DNA of 18,542 nucleotides. Source: Lachnospiraceae bacterium (GTDB lineage Bacteria > Bacillota > Clostridia > Lachnospirales > Lachnospiraceae). The translations under genes were made by a program, and so were the position numbers. Shown piece by piece: positions 8,586-16,600 of the stretch. The stretch is from the NCBI GenBank assembly GCA_900767585.1, contig CAAFZP010000146.1, positions 1 to 18,542 of the forward strand, in the 5' to 3' direction. The notes under the pieces are model-generated. The model saw nothing but the letters and a program-made list of their open reading frames with translations, ran no database searches and was not told where the DNA came from. Position 1 is the stretch's first letter; every line of letters starts with the position of its first letter.

Positions 8586-8625
8586 ATGCATATCATGGAT
8601 TTTCTCCAATATTGCTGATATGCAT
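8586..8625. promoter_or_regulatory. Perfect 10-bp inverted repeat in 5' leader of the kinase-like gene
   Basis: ATGCATATCA (8586-8595) and TGATATGCAT (8616-8625) are exact inverted copies 20 nt apart. They lie just downstream of the predicted minus-strand start point (about 8628) and about 70 nt before the start codon of the cytidylate-kinase-like gene. This could be a repressor site or a leader hairpin; no U-run follows, so it is not a simple terminator. Confidence 0.55.
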
Positions 8626-8634
8626 TATAGTTTG

Positions 8635-8663
8635 ATTATACATAGAAATGCCCCAAATTTCAA
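8635..8663 (-). promoter_or_regulatory. Sigma-A promoter of the cytidylate-kinase-like gene
   Basis: On the minus strand TTGAAA (plus 8658-8663) and TATAAT (plus 8635-8640) are separated by exactly 17 nt. Initiation would be near 8628, giving a leader of about 110 nt. The 8518-8864 intergenic stretch therefore holds two divergent promoters; I see nothing further between 8664 and 8752. Confidence 0.75.
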
Positions 8664-8752
8664 TACTGACCTGCGTTCCAATCCGCGCGTCACATGTCCT
8701 GCTAAGAGAAGCTGTGCACCTGTGATAAATAATATCAACTAAGAAGAAATAG

Positions 8753-8781
8753 TTGACAACGTATGTATGTTTGCGTATAAT
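8753..8781 (+). promoter_or_regulatory. Consensus promoter of the metal-efflux cluster
   Basis: A perfect TTGACA (8753-8758), a 17-nt spacer, and a perfect TATAAT (8776-8781). Such a strong promoter fits a gene set held off by a repressor, and the operator lies immediately downstream. The transcript would start near 8788, with a leader of about 75 nt to the first ATG. Confidence 0.88.
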
Positions 8782-8811
8782 GAACACAAATATATGAATA
8801 TGTGTTCATAT
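8780..8811. promoter_or_regulatory. SmtB/ArsR-type operator over the transcription start
   Basis: ATATGAA (8792-8798), 6 nt, TTCATAT (8805-8811) is the 12-2-12 type imperfect palindrome bound by SmtB, CzrA and NmtR-class repressors. A second symmetry overlaps it: ATGAACACA (8780-8788) and TGTGTTCAT (8801-8809), perfect 9-bp arms 12 nt apart. An additional TGAACA half-site thus abuts the -10 box. Binding here would block initiation, and the obvious ligand is the ArsR-family protein at 11041-11409. Confidence 0.75.
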
Positions 8812-8864
8812 GACATAAAAATAAAATGATTTTCAAGTAGAAAAAAAGAAAAGGAGAAACAATC

Positions 8865-9083
8865 ATGAAGAAGACGTATAAGATTGATGTAGACTGTGCA
8901 AACTGTGCAAACAAGATGGAGGACGCTGCGAAGCATACAGCTGGTGTCAAGGACGCAACTGTAAACTTTATGGCACTCAAGATGATCGTAGAGTTTGAAG
9001 AAGGTGCAGATGCAAAGGCAGTTATGAAGGACGTTCTGAAGAACTGCAAGAAGGTAGAGGATGACTGCGAGATCTTCTTATAA
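8865..9083 (+). CDS. Small heavy-metal-associated (HMA) metallochaperone
   Basis: This 72-residue single HMA domain carries the metal-binding DCxxC motif (DCANCANKME, Cys11 and Cys14). An acidic residue just before the first Cys is typical of Zn/Cd/Pb-type HMA domains; copper chaperones usually have MxCxxC. Two further cysteines near the end (Cys61, Cys68, in KNCKKVEDDCEIFL) are unusual and could add ligands. It probably hands metal to the ATPase encoded 71 nt downstream, which lacks a fused N-terminal HMA domain, so the pair acts as a split version of a ZntA/CadA pump. ATG 8865 has AAGGAG at 8851-8856. It is the first gene of the cluster, so it would be under the operator's control. Confidence 0.9.
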   Translation: MKKTYKIDVDCANCANKMEDAAKHTAGVKDATVNFMALKMIVEFEEGADAKAVMKDVLKNCKKVEDDCEIFL

Positions 9084-9154
9084 GAGATCCGCACAGATGC
9101 AGCAGGTGTGCATAAGTAAGTAGAAGAAGCAGACAGAGATAGGAAGTGACGGCT

Positions 9155-11023
9155 ATGACGAAGAAGCAGAAGAAGGTATTGGTTCGGATCATTATTGCAG
9201 CGGTATTGGTGATCGCTTTGCAGTTTATCCCGGTGAAAGGATACGTGCGGTTCGGACTGTATATGATTCCGTATCTGGTAATCGGATATGACATCCTGAA
9301 GAAGGCAGGAAAGGGAATCTTAAACAGGCAGATCTTTGATGAGAATTTCCTGATGGCAGTTGCCACCATCGGTGCGATCGCACTCGGTGATTACAAGGAA
9401 GGCACTGCGGTTATGCTCTTCTATCAGATCGGAGAGTTGTTTCAGAGCTATGCCGTTGGCAAGAGCCGCCGGAATATCAGTGAGCTGATGGATATCCGTC
9501 CGGATTATGCGAATGTAGAGAAGGACGGACAGTTAGAACAGGTTGACCCGGACGAGATTGAGATCGGAACGGTTATCGTCGTACAGCCGGGTGAGAAGGT
9601 ACCAATCGATGGTGTTGTTGTCGAAGGAACTTCCTCCTTGAATACAAGTGCACTGACGGGCGAGAGTGTACCGCGCGAAGTCAGTGTGGATGATGAGATC
9701 ATCAGTGGATGCATCAACATGACCGGACTTTTGAAGATCCGTACGACGAAGGAATTCGGCGAGTCGACGGTATCGAAGATTTTGGAACTTGTGGAGAATG
9801 CGAGTTCGAGAAAATCACGTTCCGAGAACTTTATTTCGAAATTTGCGAAGGTTTATACACCGGCAGTCTGCTATGGTGCTTTGGCACTTGCTATTTTACC
9901 GCCGATCGTGCGGATGGCATTTATGGGGCTTGCACCGGAATGGGGCGACTGGGTATACCGTGCCCTTACATTCCTTGTAATCAGTTGTCCGTGTGCGCTG
10001 GTAATCAGTATCCCGCTTAGTTTCTTTGCTGGAATCGGAGGCGCGAGCCGGGAAGGTGTTCTTGTCAAAGGTTCAAGCTTCTTAGAGACATTGTCGCAGA
10101 CGAAGGTTGTCGTATTCGATAAGACAGGTACGATGACGAAGGGGGTATTTGAAGTAAATGGTATCCACCACAGCCCCTATAAGGATGAGGAGCTGCTCGA
10201 ATATGCAGCCCTTGCAGAAAGCTATTCCACCCATCCGATCAGCAAGAGCTTACAGCGCGCCTATGGCAAGCCGATTGATAAGAACCGTGTCAGTGACGTG
10301 GAGGAAATCGGTGGTCATGGTCTGACGGCGAAGGTGGATGGAAAGGTTGTTGCAGCCGGGAATGCAAAGCTTATGAAGAAGCTTGGTATCGAGTATCATG
10401 AGTGCAGCCATGTCGGAACAATCGTACATGTGGCGATTGATGGACAATACGCCGGACATATCCTGATTTCGGATGTGATCAAGGAGCATGCGGCAGAGGC
10501 GATTGCCGCACTCAAGAAATCCGGTATTGAGAAGACGGTTATGCTCACCGGTGATGCGAAGAATGTGGCAGAACATGTAGCCGCACAGCTTGGAATCGAT
10601 GAAGTATGCAGTGAACTGCTCCCTGGCGATAAGGTAGAAAAGGTCGAAGAGCTCTTGACGAAAAAGCAGGAAAAGGATAAACTTGCATTTGTGGGTGACG
10701 GCATCAACGATGCACCGGTTCTCTCGCGTGCCGATATCGGTATTGCGATGGGCGCACTTGGTTCAGATGCAGCGATTGAAGCTGCGGACATCGTATTGAT
10801 GGATGACGATCCACTGAAGATATCGAAGGCAATCCGGATTTCTCGGAAATGTCTCCGTATTGTATATGAGAATATTTATTTCGCGATTGGCATTAAAGTA
10901 ATCTGTCTGGTACTCGGCGCACTTGGTATTGCAAACATGTGGTTTGCCATTTTTGCAGATGTCGGAGTTATGATACTGGCAGTGTTAAATGCAATCCGTA
11001 CATTGTTTGTAAAGAAACTTTAG
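9155..11023 (+). CDS. cadA: Zn/Cd/Pb-type P1B ATPase exporter
   Basis: This 622-residue heavy-metal P-type ATPase exports divalent soft metals. Seen in order: N-terminal helices without an HMA domain, FDENFLM, the actuator TGES, the metal-site helix SCPCALVIS (Cys278-Pro-Cys280), DKTGT with Asp322, the ATP-domain HP motif in THPISKSL, TGDAKN and GDGINDAPVL. The last helix pair has Lys581 (IKVICLV) and Asp602 (FADVGVMILAVLNAIR), the Lys/Asp pair that marks the Zn2+/Cd2+/Pb2+ subgroup (ZntA, CadA) rather than copper pumps. I place the start at ATG 9155, with AGGAAG 8 nt upstream; GTG 9146 would touch that site. The gene lies between chaperone and sensor, 17 nt before the latter. The symbol follows the Firmicute cad naming; zntA would be equally apt. 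Confidence 0.94.
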   Translation: MTKKQKKVLVRIIIAAVLVIALQFIPVKGYVRFGLYMIPYLVIGYDILKKAGKGILNRQIFDENFLMAVATIGAIALGDYKEGTAVMLFYQIGELFQSYAVGKSRRNISELMDIRPDYANVEKDGQLEQVDPDEIEIGTVIVVQPGEKVPIDGVVVEGTSSLNTSALTGESVPREVSVDDEIISGCINMTGLLKIRTTKEFGESTVSKILELVENASSRKSRSENFISKFAKVYTPAVCYGALALAILPPIVRMAFMGLAPEWGDWVYRALTFLVISCPCALVISIPLSFFAGIGGASREGVLVKGSSFLETLSQTKVVVFDKTGTMTKGVFEVNGIHHSPYKDEELLEYAALAESYSTHPISKSLQRAYGKPIDKNRVSDVEEIGGHGLTAKVDGKVVAAGNAKLMKKLGIEYHECSHVGTIVHVAIDGQYAGHILISDVIKEHAAEAIAALKKSGIEKTVMLTGDAKNVAEHVAAQLGIDEVCSELLPGDKVEKVEELLTKKQEKDKLAFVGDGINDAPVLSRADIGIAMGALGSDAAIEAADIVLMDDDPLKISKAIRISRKCLRIVYENIYFAIGIKVICLVLGALGIANMWFAIFADVGVMILAVLNAIRTLFVKKL

Positions 11024-11040
11024 TGTGAAAAGAGGATACT

Positions 11041-11409
11041 ATGGCACATACGCAGAAAATGATAGAATGTTGTGAGAGTCACGAGGTGCACAAGGATCTG
11101 CTGAAGATTGTGAATGAGAAGCTGCCAAGTGAGACAGAATTGTATGATTTGGCAGAGCTCTTCAAGGTATTCGGTGATTCAACGAGAATACGGATTTTGT
11201 TCGTATTATTTGAGGTAGAGGTGTGCGTGTGTGATTTGGCAGAGGCGCTTGGCATGACACAGTCCGCGATCTCACATCAGCTTCGTATTTTGAAGCAGAA
11301 TAAACTGGTGAAGAACCGAAGAGAAGGAAAATCTATTTTCTATTCTCTGGCGGATGAGCATGTCCGCACAATTATCGCACAGGGGTGCGAGCATATCGAA
11401 GAAGATTAA
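11041..11409 (+). CDS. ArsR/SmtB-family metal-sensing repressor
   Basis: This is a 122-residue winged-helix repressor. DNA-binding segment: DLAEALGMTQSAISHQLRILKQNKLVKNRREGKSIFYSL (about 65-103). Two metal-site motifs are visible. The alpha-3 type is CVCD (Cys62, Cys64, Asp65), with N-terminal Cys10-Cys11 and nearby His14 and His17, as in CadC/ArsR. The alpha-5 type is Asp105, His107, His118, Glu121, with spacing (0, +2, +13, +16) exactly that of SmtB and CzrA. Family knowledge says metal binding lowers DNA affinity, so Zn/Cd would release the SmtB-like operator at 8780-8811 and turn on its own cluster. ATG 11041 follows AGAGGAT. No terminator follows, and the next gene is 71 nt away. Confidence 0.94.
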   Translation: MAHTQKMIECCESHEVHKDLLKIVNEKLPSETELYDLAELFKVFGDSTRIRILFVLFEVEVCVCDLAEALGMTQSAISHQLRILKQNKLVKNRREGKSIFYSLADEHVRTIIAQGCEHIEED

Positions 11410-11480
11410 AGTTGTTTCATTTCGTTCTGACGCACAAGGGTACGTCCCGCGTGGAAAGGCGAGTAACAAAAGAGGGTACT

Positions 11481-11726
11481 ATGGAGAAGCGAATTTCCGT
11501 AATCAGTATTATCGTGTATGAGAGAGAACAGGCGGCAAAGGTAAATGCAGTCCTGCACGAATATGCAGACTATATCATCGGTCGTATGGGACTTCCGTAT
11601 GAGAAGAAGGGTGTCTCTATTATATCCGTCGTTATGGATGCGCCGATGTCGTGTACCAGTGCGCTTTCCGGCAAATTAGGGATGATCGATGGTGTGACAG
11701 CGAAATGCAACACAGCTAAGATCTAA
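11481..11726 (+). CDS. TM1266-type putative iron-only hydrogenase system regulator
   Basis: This 81-residue protein matches in pattern the small TM1266 family (TIGR03959): RISVISIIVYE at the start, VNAVLHEYADYIIGRMGLPY in the middle, then GVSIISVVMDAP and ISALSGKLGM-like SALSGKLGMIDGV. The family has a ferredoxin-like fold resembling the NikR C-terminal domain and is usually found with [FeFe]-hydrogenase maturation genes (hydE, hydF, hydG). Its biochemical role is not established. I chose ATG 11481, after AGAGGG, because the longer frame from 11385 would overlap the ArsR gene and adds residues unlike the family. No hyd maturation gene lies in this window; an ABC binding protein and permease follow instead. 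Confidence 0.88.
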   Translation: MEKRISVISIIVYEREQAAKVNAVLHEYADYIIGRMGLPYEKKGVSIISVVMDAPMSCTSALSGKLGMIDGVTAKCNTAKI

Positions 11727-11767
11727 ATATTATAAGTAATTTAAATAATTTAAAGGAGAGCAAATCT

Positions 11768-12784
11768 ATGAACGAGATGAGACGAAATGCAAAGAAGAGA
11801 CCGGCAGTGAAGAAAGTATTTGCTTTGTTGCTGGCTCTTTCCATGTTCTGTGCACTTTTGGCAGGGTGTGGCAGGAAAGAGGAAACGGACAATGTGACAG
11901 TTCGTGTCGGCGCGATGTCCGGTCCGACCGCAATGGGCATGGTCAAGTTGATGAAGGATGCTGAAGATGGGGTTGCTAAGGGCACATATGAGTTTGCAGA
12001 TCTGTCGACGGATCCATCTACATTTGTGGCACCGCTTACAAAGGGAGATATCGACATTGCAGCGGTTCCATCGAATCTGGCTTCTGTGATCTATAACAAT
12101 ACGAACGGTGGCGTGCAGATTCTCGCAGTCAATACACTGGGAGTCCTGAACATCGTGGAGCGTGGAGACAGCGTACAGGGCATCAAGGATCTGGCAGGCA
12201 AGAAGGTATATGCAACCGGACAGGGCGCAACACCGGAGTACACACTGCGCCATATCCTGAAGGAAAATGGCATTGATCCGGACAGCGGTCTCACGATCCA
12301 GTGGTGTGCGGATACGACCGAAGCACTGTCTTATATTGCAAATGATTCTGAAGCAATCGCTATGCTGCCACAGCCATTTGCGACAGCCGCAATGGGACAG
12401 GTTAACGGCTTGCGTGTTGCAATCGACTTAAATGATGCGTGGGCAGAGATCGAGGATTGTGATATCGTGACTGGTGTGGTTGTTGCCCGGACAGATTTCG
12501 TGAAGGAGCATCCACAGGCAGTTGAGACGTTCCTTTCAGAGTATGAGGCTTCTGTTGCTTATACAAATGACAATGCAGCCGATGCGGCAGAGCTGATCGC
12601 CGGATATGGTATCGTGGCGAAGGCGCCGCTCGCAGAAAAGGCGATTCCGAAATGCCATATCACGTTCCTGAAGGGACAGGAAATGAAGGACAGTGTCAGC
12701 GGATATCTGCAGATTCTCTTTGACGAGAACCCACAGGCAGTTGGCGGTACACTCCCAGCCGATGATTTTTATTATGGATTGTAA
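11768..12784 (+). CDS. ABC transporter substrate-binding lipoprotein (NMT1/TauA-like)
   Basis: This is a 338-residue exported lipoprotein: a basic N-terminus (RRNAKKRPAVKK), a hydrophobic core, and a lipobox LLAGC with Cys34 as the lipidated residue. The mature part resembles the NMT1/THI5 and SsuA/TauA family of periplasmic-type binding proteins: VRVGAMSGPTAMGMVKLM, DIDIAAVPSNLASVIY, DLAGKKVYATGQGATPEYTLR, and AIAMLPQPFATAAM. Relatives bind thiamine precursors, sulfonates or nitrate; the ligand here cannot be told. Its place behind a TM1266-type regulator is a pattern I associate with Clostridia, suggesting a role tied to hydrogenase or cofactor supply, which is inference. AAAGGAGAG at 11752-11760 serves ATG 11768. 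The permease gene begins 2 nt after its stop. Confidence 0.9.
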   Translation: MNEMRRNAKKRPAVKKVFALLLALSMFCALLAGCGRKEETDNVTVRVGAMSGPTAMGMVKLMKDAEDGVAKGTYEFADLSTDPSTFVAPLTKGDIDIAAVPSNLASVIYNNTNGGVQILAVNTLGVLNIVERGDSVQGIKDLAGKKVYATGQGATPEYTLRHILKENGIDPDSGLTIQWCADTTEALSYIANDSEAIAMLPQPFATAAMGQVNGLRVAIDLNDAWAEIEDCDIVTGVVVARTDFVKEHPQAVETFLSEYEASVAYTNDNAADAAELIAGYGIVAKAPLAEKAIPKCHITFLKGQEMKDSVSGYLQILFDENPQAVGGTLPADDFYYGL

Positions 12785-12786
12785 AT

Positions 12787-13542
12787 ATGAACTATAAAGA
12801 AGTATTAAAGAAAGTGGGTGCAGCGTTGCTTGCACTCACTTTTTGGGAAATTGCAGCACTTCTCATCCACCAGCGGATCCTGCTTGTGACGCCGGTTGCA
12901 GTTGCAAAAAGGCTTTGCACGATCTGGCAGGTGGAGGGCTTTGCGCGTGCGATATGGTTTTCATTTTATCATATTGCAGGCGGTTTTTTGCTTGGGTTGA
13001 TTCTTGGATGTCTGCTTGCTTATCTGGCGGCGAAGCACCCGGTTGTAGAGACCTTGCTGTGGCCGTGGATGGCGACGATCAAAAGTGTGCCGGTGGCATC
13101 GTTCGTCGTGATCTGCCTGATCTGGCTGTCCGCCCGGAATCTGTCGGTGTTCATATCATTTCTGATCGTAATTCCGATCATATACCAGAATGTCTTAGAG
13201 GGACTGCGTGCAGAAAATCAAGAAATGCAGGAGGTCGCAACGGTCTTTCATCTGCCATGGCGCAAACGCTTCTGTTATATCGAGCTGCCGAAGCTTCGTC
13301 CGTTTCTTCTTTCCGCCTGTCGTGTGACAACCGGTATGGCGTGGAAGGCAGGCATCGCGGCAGAGATCATCGGCGTGCCGAATGGCTCGATCGGCAAGAT
13401 GCTCTATACAGCGAAAATCTATCTTGATACCGACGATCTGCTTGCGTGGACGGTAATCATTGTGGTAATCAGCGTGGTGACGGAGAAAGTATTTCTGGCA
13501 GGGCTGTCGAGGGTGCTTGAGACGTGTAAATCATGTAAATAA
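12787..13542 (+). CDS. ABC transporter permease (BPD_transp_1)
   Basis: This 251-residue membrane protein has about six helices and forms the channel for the lipoprotein-bound substrate. The cytoplasmic EAA loop is clear near residues 145-165 (MQEVATVFHLPWRKRFCYIE, then LPKLRPFLLSACRVTTGMAW), the contact site for an ATP-binding subunit. The end of that block, AWKAGIAAEIIG, is typical of SsuC/TauC-type permeases. The start is 2 nt after the binding-protein stop, so translation is probably coupled. A strong hairpin closes the unit 4 nt after the stop codon, with no ATP-binding gene here or elsewhere in the window, so the ATPase must be supplied by another locus. Confidence 0.92.
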   Translation: MNYKEVLKKVGAALLALTFWEIAALLIHQRILLVTPVAVAKRLCTIWQVEGFARAIWFSFYHIAGGFLLGLILGCLLAYLAAKHPVVETLLWPWMATIKSVPVASFVVICLIWLSARNLSVFISFLIVIPIIYQNVLEGLRAENQEMQEVATVFHLPWRKRFCYIELPKLRPFLLSACRVTTGMAWKAGIAAEIIGVPNGSIGKMLYTAKIYLDTDDLLAWTVIIVVISVVTEKVFLAGLSRVLETCKSCK

Positions 13543-13546
13543 AATG

Positions 13547-13590
13547 CACGCAATAGGTAAATTGTTATTTACCTATTGCGTGTATTTGTA
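13547..13590 (+). terminator. Terminator closing the metal/ABC cluster
   Basis: A perfect 16-bp stem: CACGCAATAGGTAAAT (13547-13562) and ATTTACCTATTGCGTG (13567-13582) with a 4-nt loop TGTT. It is followed by a modest T-rich tail (TATTTGTA). It starts 4 nt after the permease stop codon. Confidence 0.88.
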
Positions 13591-13604
13591 TATGGAAGTA
13601 AAAT
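13576..13604 (+). promoter_or_regulatory. Possible promoter of the LRR/ChW gene
   Basis: TTGCGT (13576-13581), 17 nt, TAAAAT (13599-13604). The -35 is weak and lies inside the right arm of the preceding terminator. No better candidate fits in the 70 nt available, and the strong terminator upstream implies that some promoter must be here. The ribosome binding site AAGGAGG is at 13640-13646. Confidence 0.35.
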
Positions 13605-13652
13605 TATTATGAGTTTGAAATTCTTAAAAAGGGGATAAAAAGGAGGTATTTT

Positions 13653-16600
13653 ATGCGAAAAACACAGGGGAGGAAAACATTAACACGATTGCTTTTGACA
13701 TTTTTTGTAGTTATTGCAGGTATCATGCAGTTTGGTGTAAATGTGAAAGCAGAAGAGGTAATGGAAACCGCAGATGGAAAATTCCAATATGTGGTGGACA
13801 CAGAAAATGGCGGTTATATGATTTGTAAGTATATGGGAGAAGATAATACGGTCAATATCCCATCTCACATCGAAAGTATTCCGGTAACAGCCGTTGATGA
13901 ATCTGCATTTCAAGAGAATGAGTTTATTGAAGAAGTAACAATTCCAAAACAGGTTAAAAAAATTGGATCCTATGCATTTAATAATTGTCCACAACTAAAA
14001 GAGGTGACTATTAATTGTGATGGATATACATTGGGTGAGTGTGCATTTTCAAACAATGACAGCTTGGAAAAAGTATCGATAAATGGATGTCCGGAAAGCT
14101 ATGGAGAATCTGTTTTTGCAGCAAATCCCAAATTACAAAGCGTGATATTTGCGGCTAACATTAAAAGCATTGGAGCGTATATGTTTTATAATTGCCCAAT
14201 GCTTACATCCATTGAGTTTCCCTCCAAGTTGGAATCCATTGAAGAGGGCGCTTTTTGGGAAACCCAAATAACAAATATAGAGATATATTCATCCATTAAA
14301 GAAATAGCCTATTCGGCGTTTTATAATAGTTCAAGCTTGGAAGAAGTAACTATATATGGAGATACAAATACAAGTTATACAATTGGTCGTAATGCATTCG
14401 CTAAATGCTCTAATTTGAAAAAAATAACACTTGCAAATGGATTAACGTCGATCGATACGGATGCTTTTTGGCTGTCCGGGTTAGAGAGTGTTGCACTTCC
14501 GGATTCCGTAACTGAGTTAGGGGATGATGTATTTTTTGATTGTAAATCATTACAAACTGCAAAGTTGTCTGACAATATGAAAACAATACCGGTTTGTACA
14601 TTCTATGGCTGTTCGGCATTAACTTCGGTAAAACTTCCAAGTAAATTGGAATCAATGGAAGATGGGGCTTTTCGGCAAAGTGGATTGACGAGTATTGAAA
14701 TTCCGGCTTCTGTAAGAAAAATTGAGCAAAATGTATTTTCGGAGAATCATAATCTTGAATCTGTGAAAATAGAGAGTGGAGTTGAAACGATTGGAGAATA
14801 TGCGTTTTATTTTACAGGGTTGAAAAGCATTACACTTCCGGATTCTGTTACAGATATAGGAAAAGGAGCATTTTCAAGTTGTGAATTTTTGCAGGAGGTA
14901 CAACTCTCGAAGAATCTAAAAAGTTTGCCGGAGTATGCTTTTTTGGCAAGCGGAATAACAAGTATAGAAATTCCTTCGTCAGTGAAAAAGATTGGTAAAA
15001 GCGCATTTCATAATAGCCCAAATCTTTCATCGGTAATTGTGCAAGAGGGTGTTGAAAAAATTGATGAGAGCGCTTTTTCGTATTGCCCGAAGCTGGAAAC
15101 CTTAACTTTGCCAATATCGTTGACAGAGATTGGTAAAGAAGCATTTAGAGGTTGCTCAAGCTTAAAGGATCTTGTATTGCCGGAAAAACTTGAGATAATT
15201 GGAGAAGAGAGCTTTTATTCATGTAGATCATTTACAAATATTGTATTACCTGAGTCTGTGATTGAACTTGGGAAAGGAGCGTTTTGCTGGTGTTCAAACT
15301 TAAAATCAATTAATATTCCGGGTAAAATAACAGAGATAAAGGCAGATACATTTCAATATTCCGGGTTAACAAGCATTGTTATTCCTTCAAATGTCACAAC
15401 GATAGGGGAATATGCTTTTTCGAATTGCTACAATTTAACAGGTGTAACAATATCGGATTCTGTTAAAGAAATAAAAGAAAAGGCATTTTGGGGATGCAGC
15501 AAAATAAAGACAATTGAAATTCCAAAAGGCATCACCAAATTGAGTGGAAATGCGTTTGCTTTCTCGGGATTGGAGAAGATTTCGGTAGCTGCCGGAAACC
15601 CCGTGTATGATAGTAGAAAAGATTGTAATGCGGTAATTGAGACAGCTACAAATAAATTGGTTCTGGGAACACGATGTACATATATAATTCCGGATAGTGT
15701 CGTAAGTATTGGAAGCTGCGCATTTGAGGATTGCTCAGGAGTATCATCGGTAAAGATACCTGCCAGTGTGAAGACAATCGAGAAGGATGCATTTAAAAAT
15801 TGTGGTGCATTAATGAGTATTACAATTCCGAAATCTGTGACGAATATTGAGGGAGATTTGGGGATGGTACGCATGGGAACAGATGGAAAAGTTCATTATA
15901 CACCGAAAGAGTATGGGGGTGATACTGAGTGGAAGGTGAATGATGCGTTAGTAGTTAACTGTGTTGAAAATAGTTATGCACATCAATATGCAGTGGAAAA
16001 GGGATATAATATTAATCTGATTAAGGATGATGAGAGGGAAGTTTTAGTCACGACGGTGAAGTTATCGACCGATGCAGATGTTGATCATTTGACAGTGGGA
16101 GACACGTTTCAGGTGAATGCGTCTGTATTACCGGAAAATGCAACAAACAAAGGAGTAACATTTTATAGTGATGATACGAACATCGTATCGGTTGATTCTA
16201 AAACAGGTATTGCCAAAGTGGTTGGAGTCGGTAAAACGTATATCTTCGGATGTGCAAATGATCGAGGCATGTATGCACGCCTGTATGTAACGGTTGTAAG
16301 TTCTACACCAGGTACGGATCCAAATCCGACTCCAAATCCAACTCCGGATCCGGAACCAGTACCAACCCCGACAGTTGATGTCACTTACCGCACCCACGTC
16401 CAGAAAGACGGCTGGCAGGGATTTGTTACAAACGGTACAATGAGCGGAACAAGCGGACAGGCAAAGCGTCTCGAAGGCATCGAGATCAAAGTAGAAGGAA
16501 ATAAAAACCTTGGAATCCGGTACACAACACACTGCCAGACATATGGATGGTTACCATGGTCTGCAAATGGCGAGATGAGTGGAACCCAGGCAGAGGCAAA

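Noticed and set aside
8865..11023. Copper chaperone and copper exporter (CopZ/CopA)
   Set aside because: The chaperone has DCxxC rather than MxCxxC. The ATPase has the Lys581/Asp602 pair of Zn/Cd/Pb pumps, and the regulator is ArsR/SmtB rather than CsoR or CopY.
11727..11757. AT-rich direct repeat TAATTTAAA (two copies) before the ABC lipoprotein gene
   Set aside because: It lies in a 41-nt low-complexity AT stretch. It is too simple to call an operator, and no -35 box is seen at a suitable distance.
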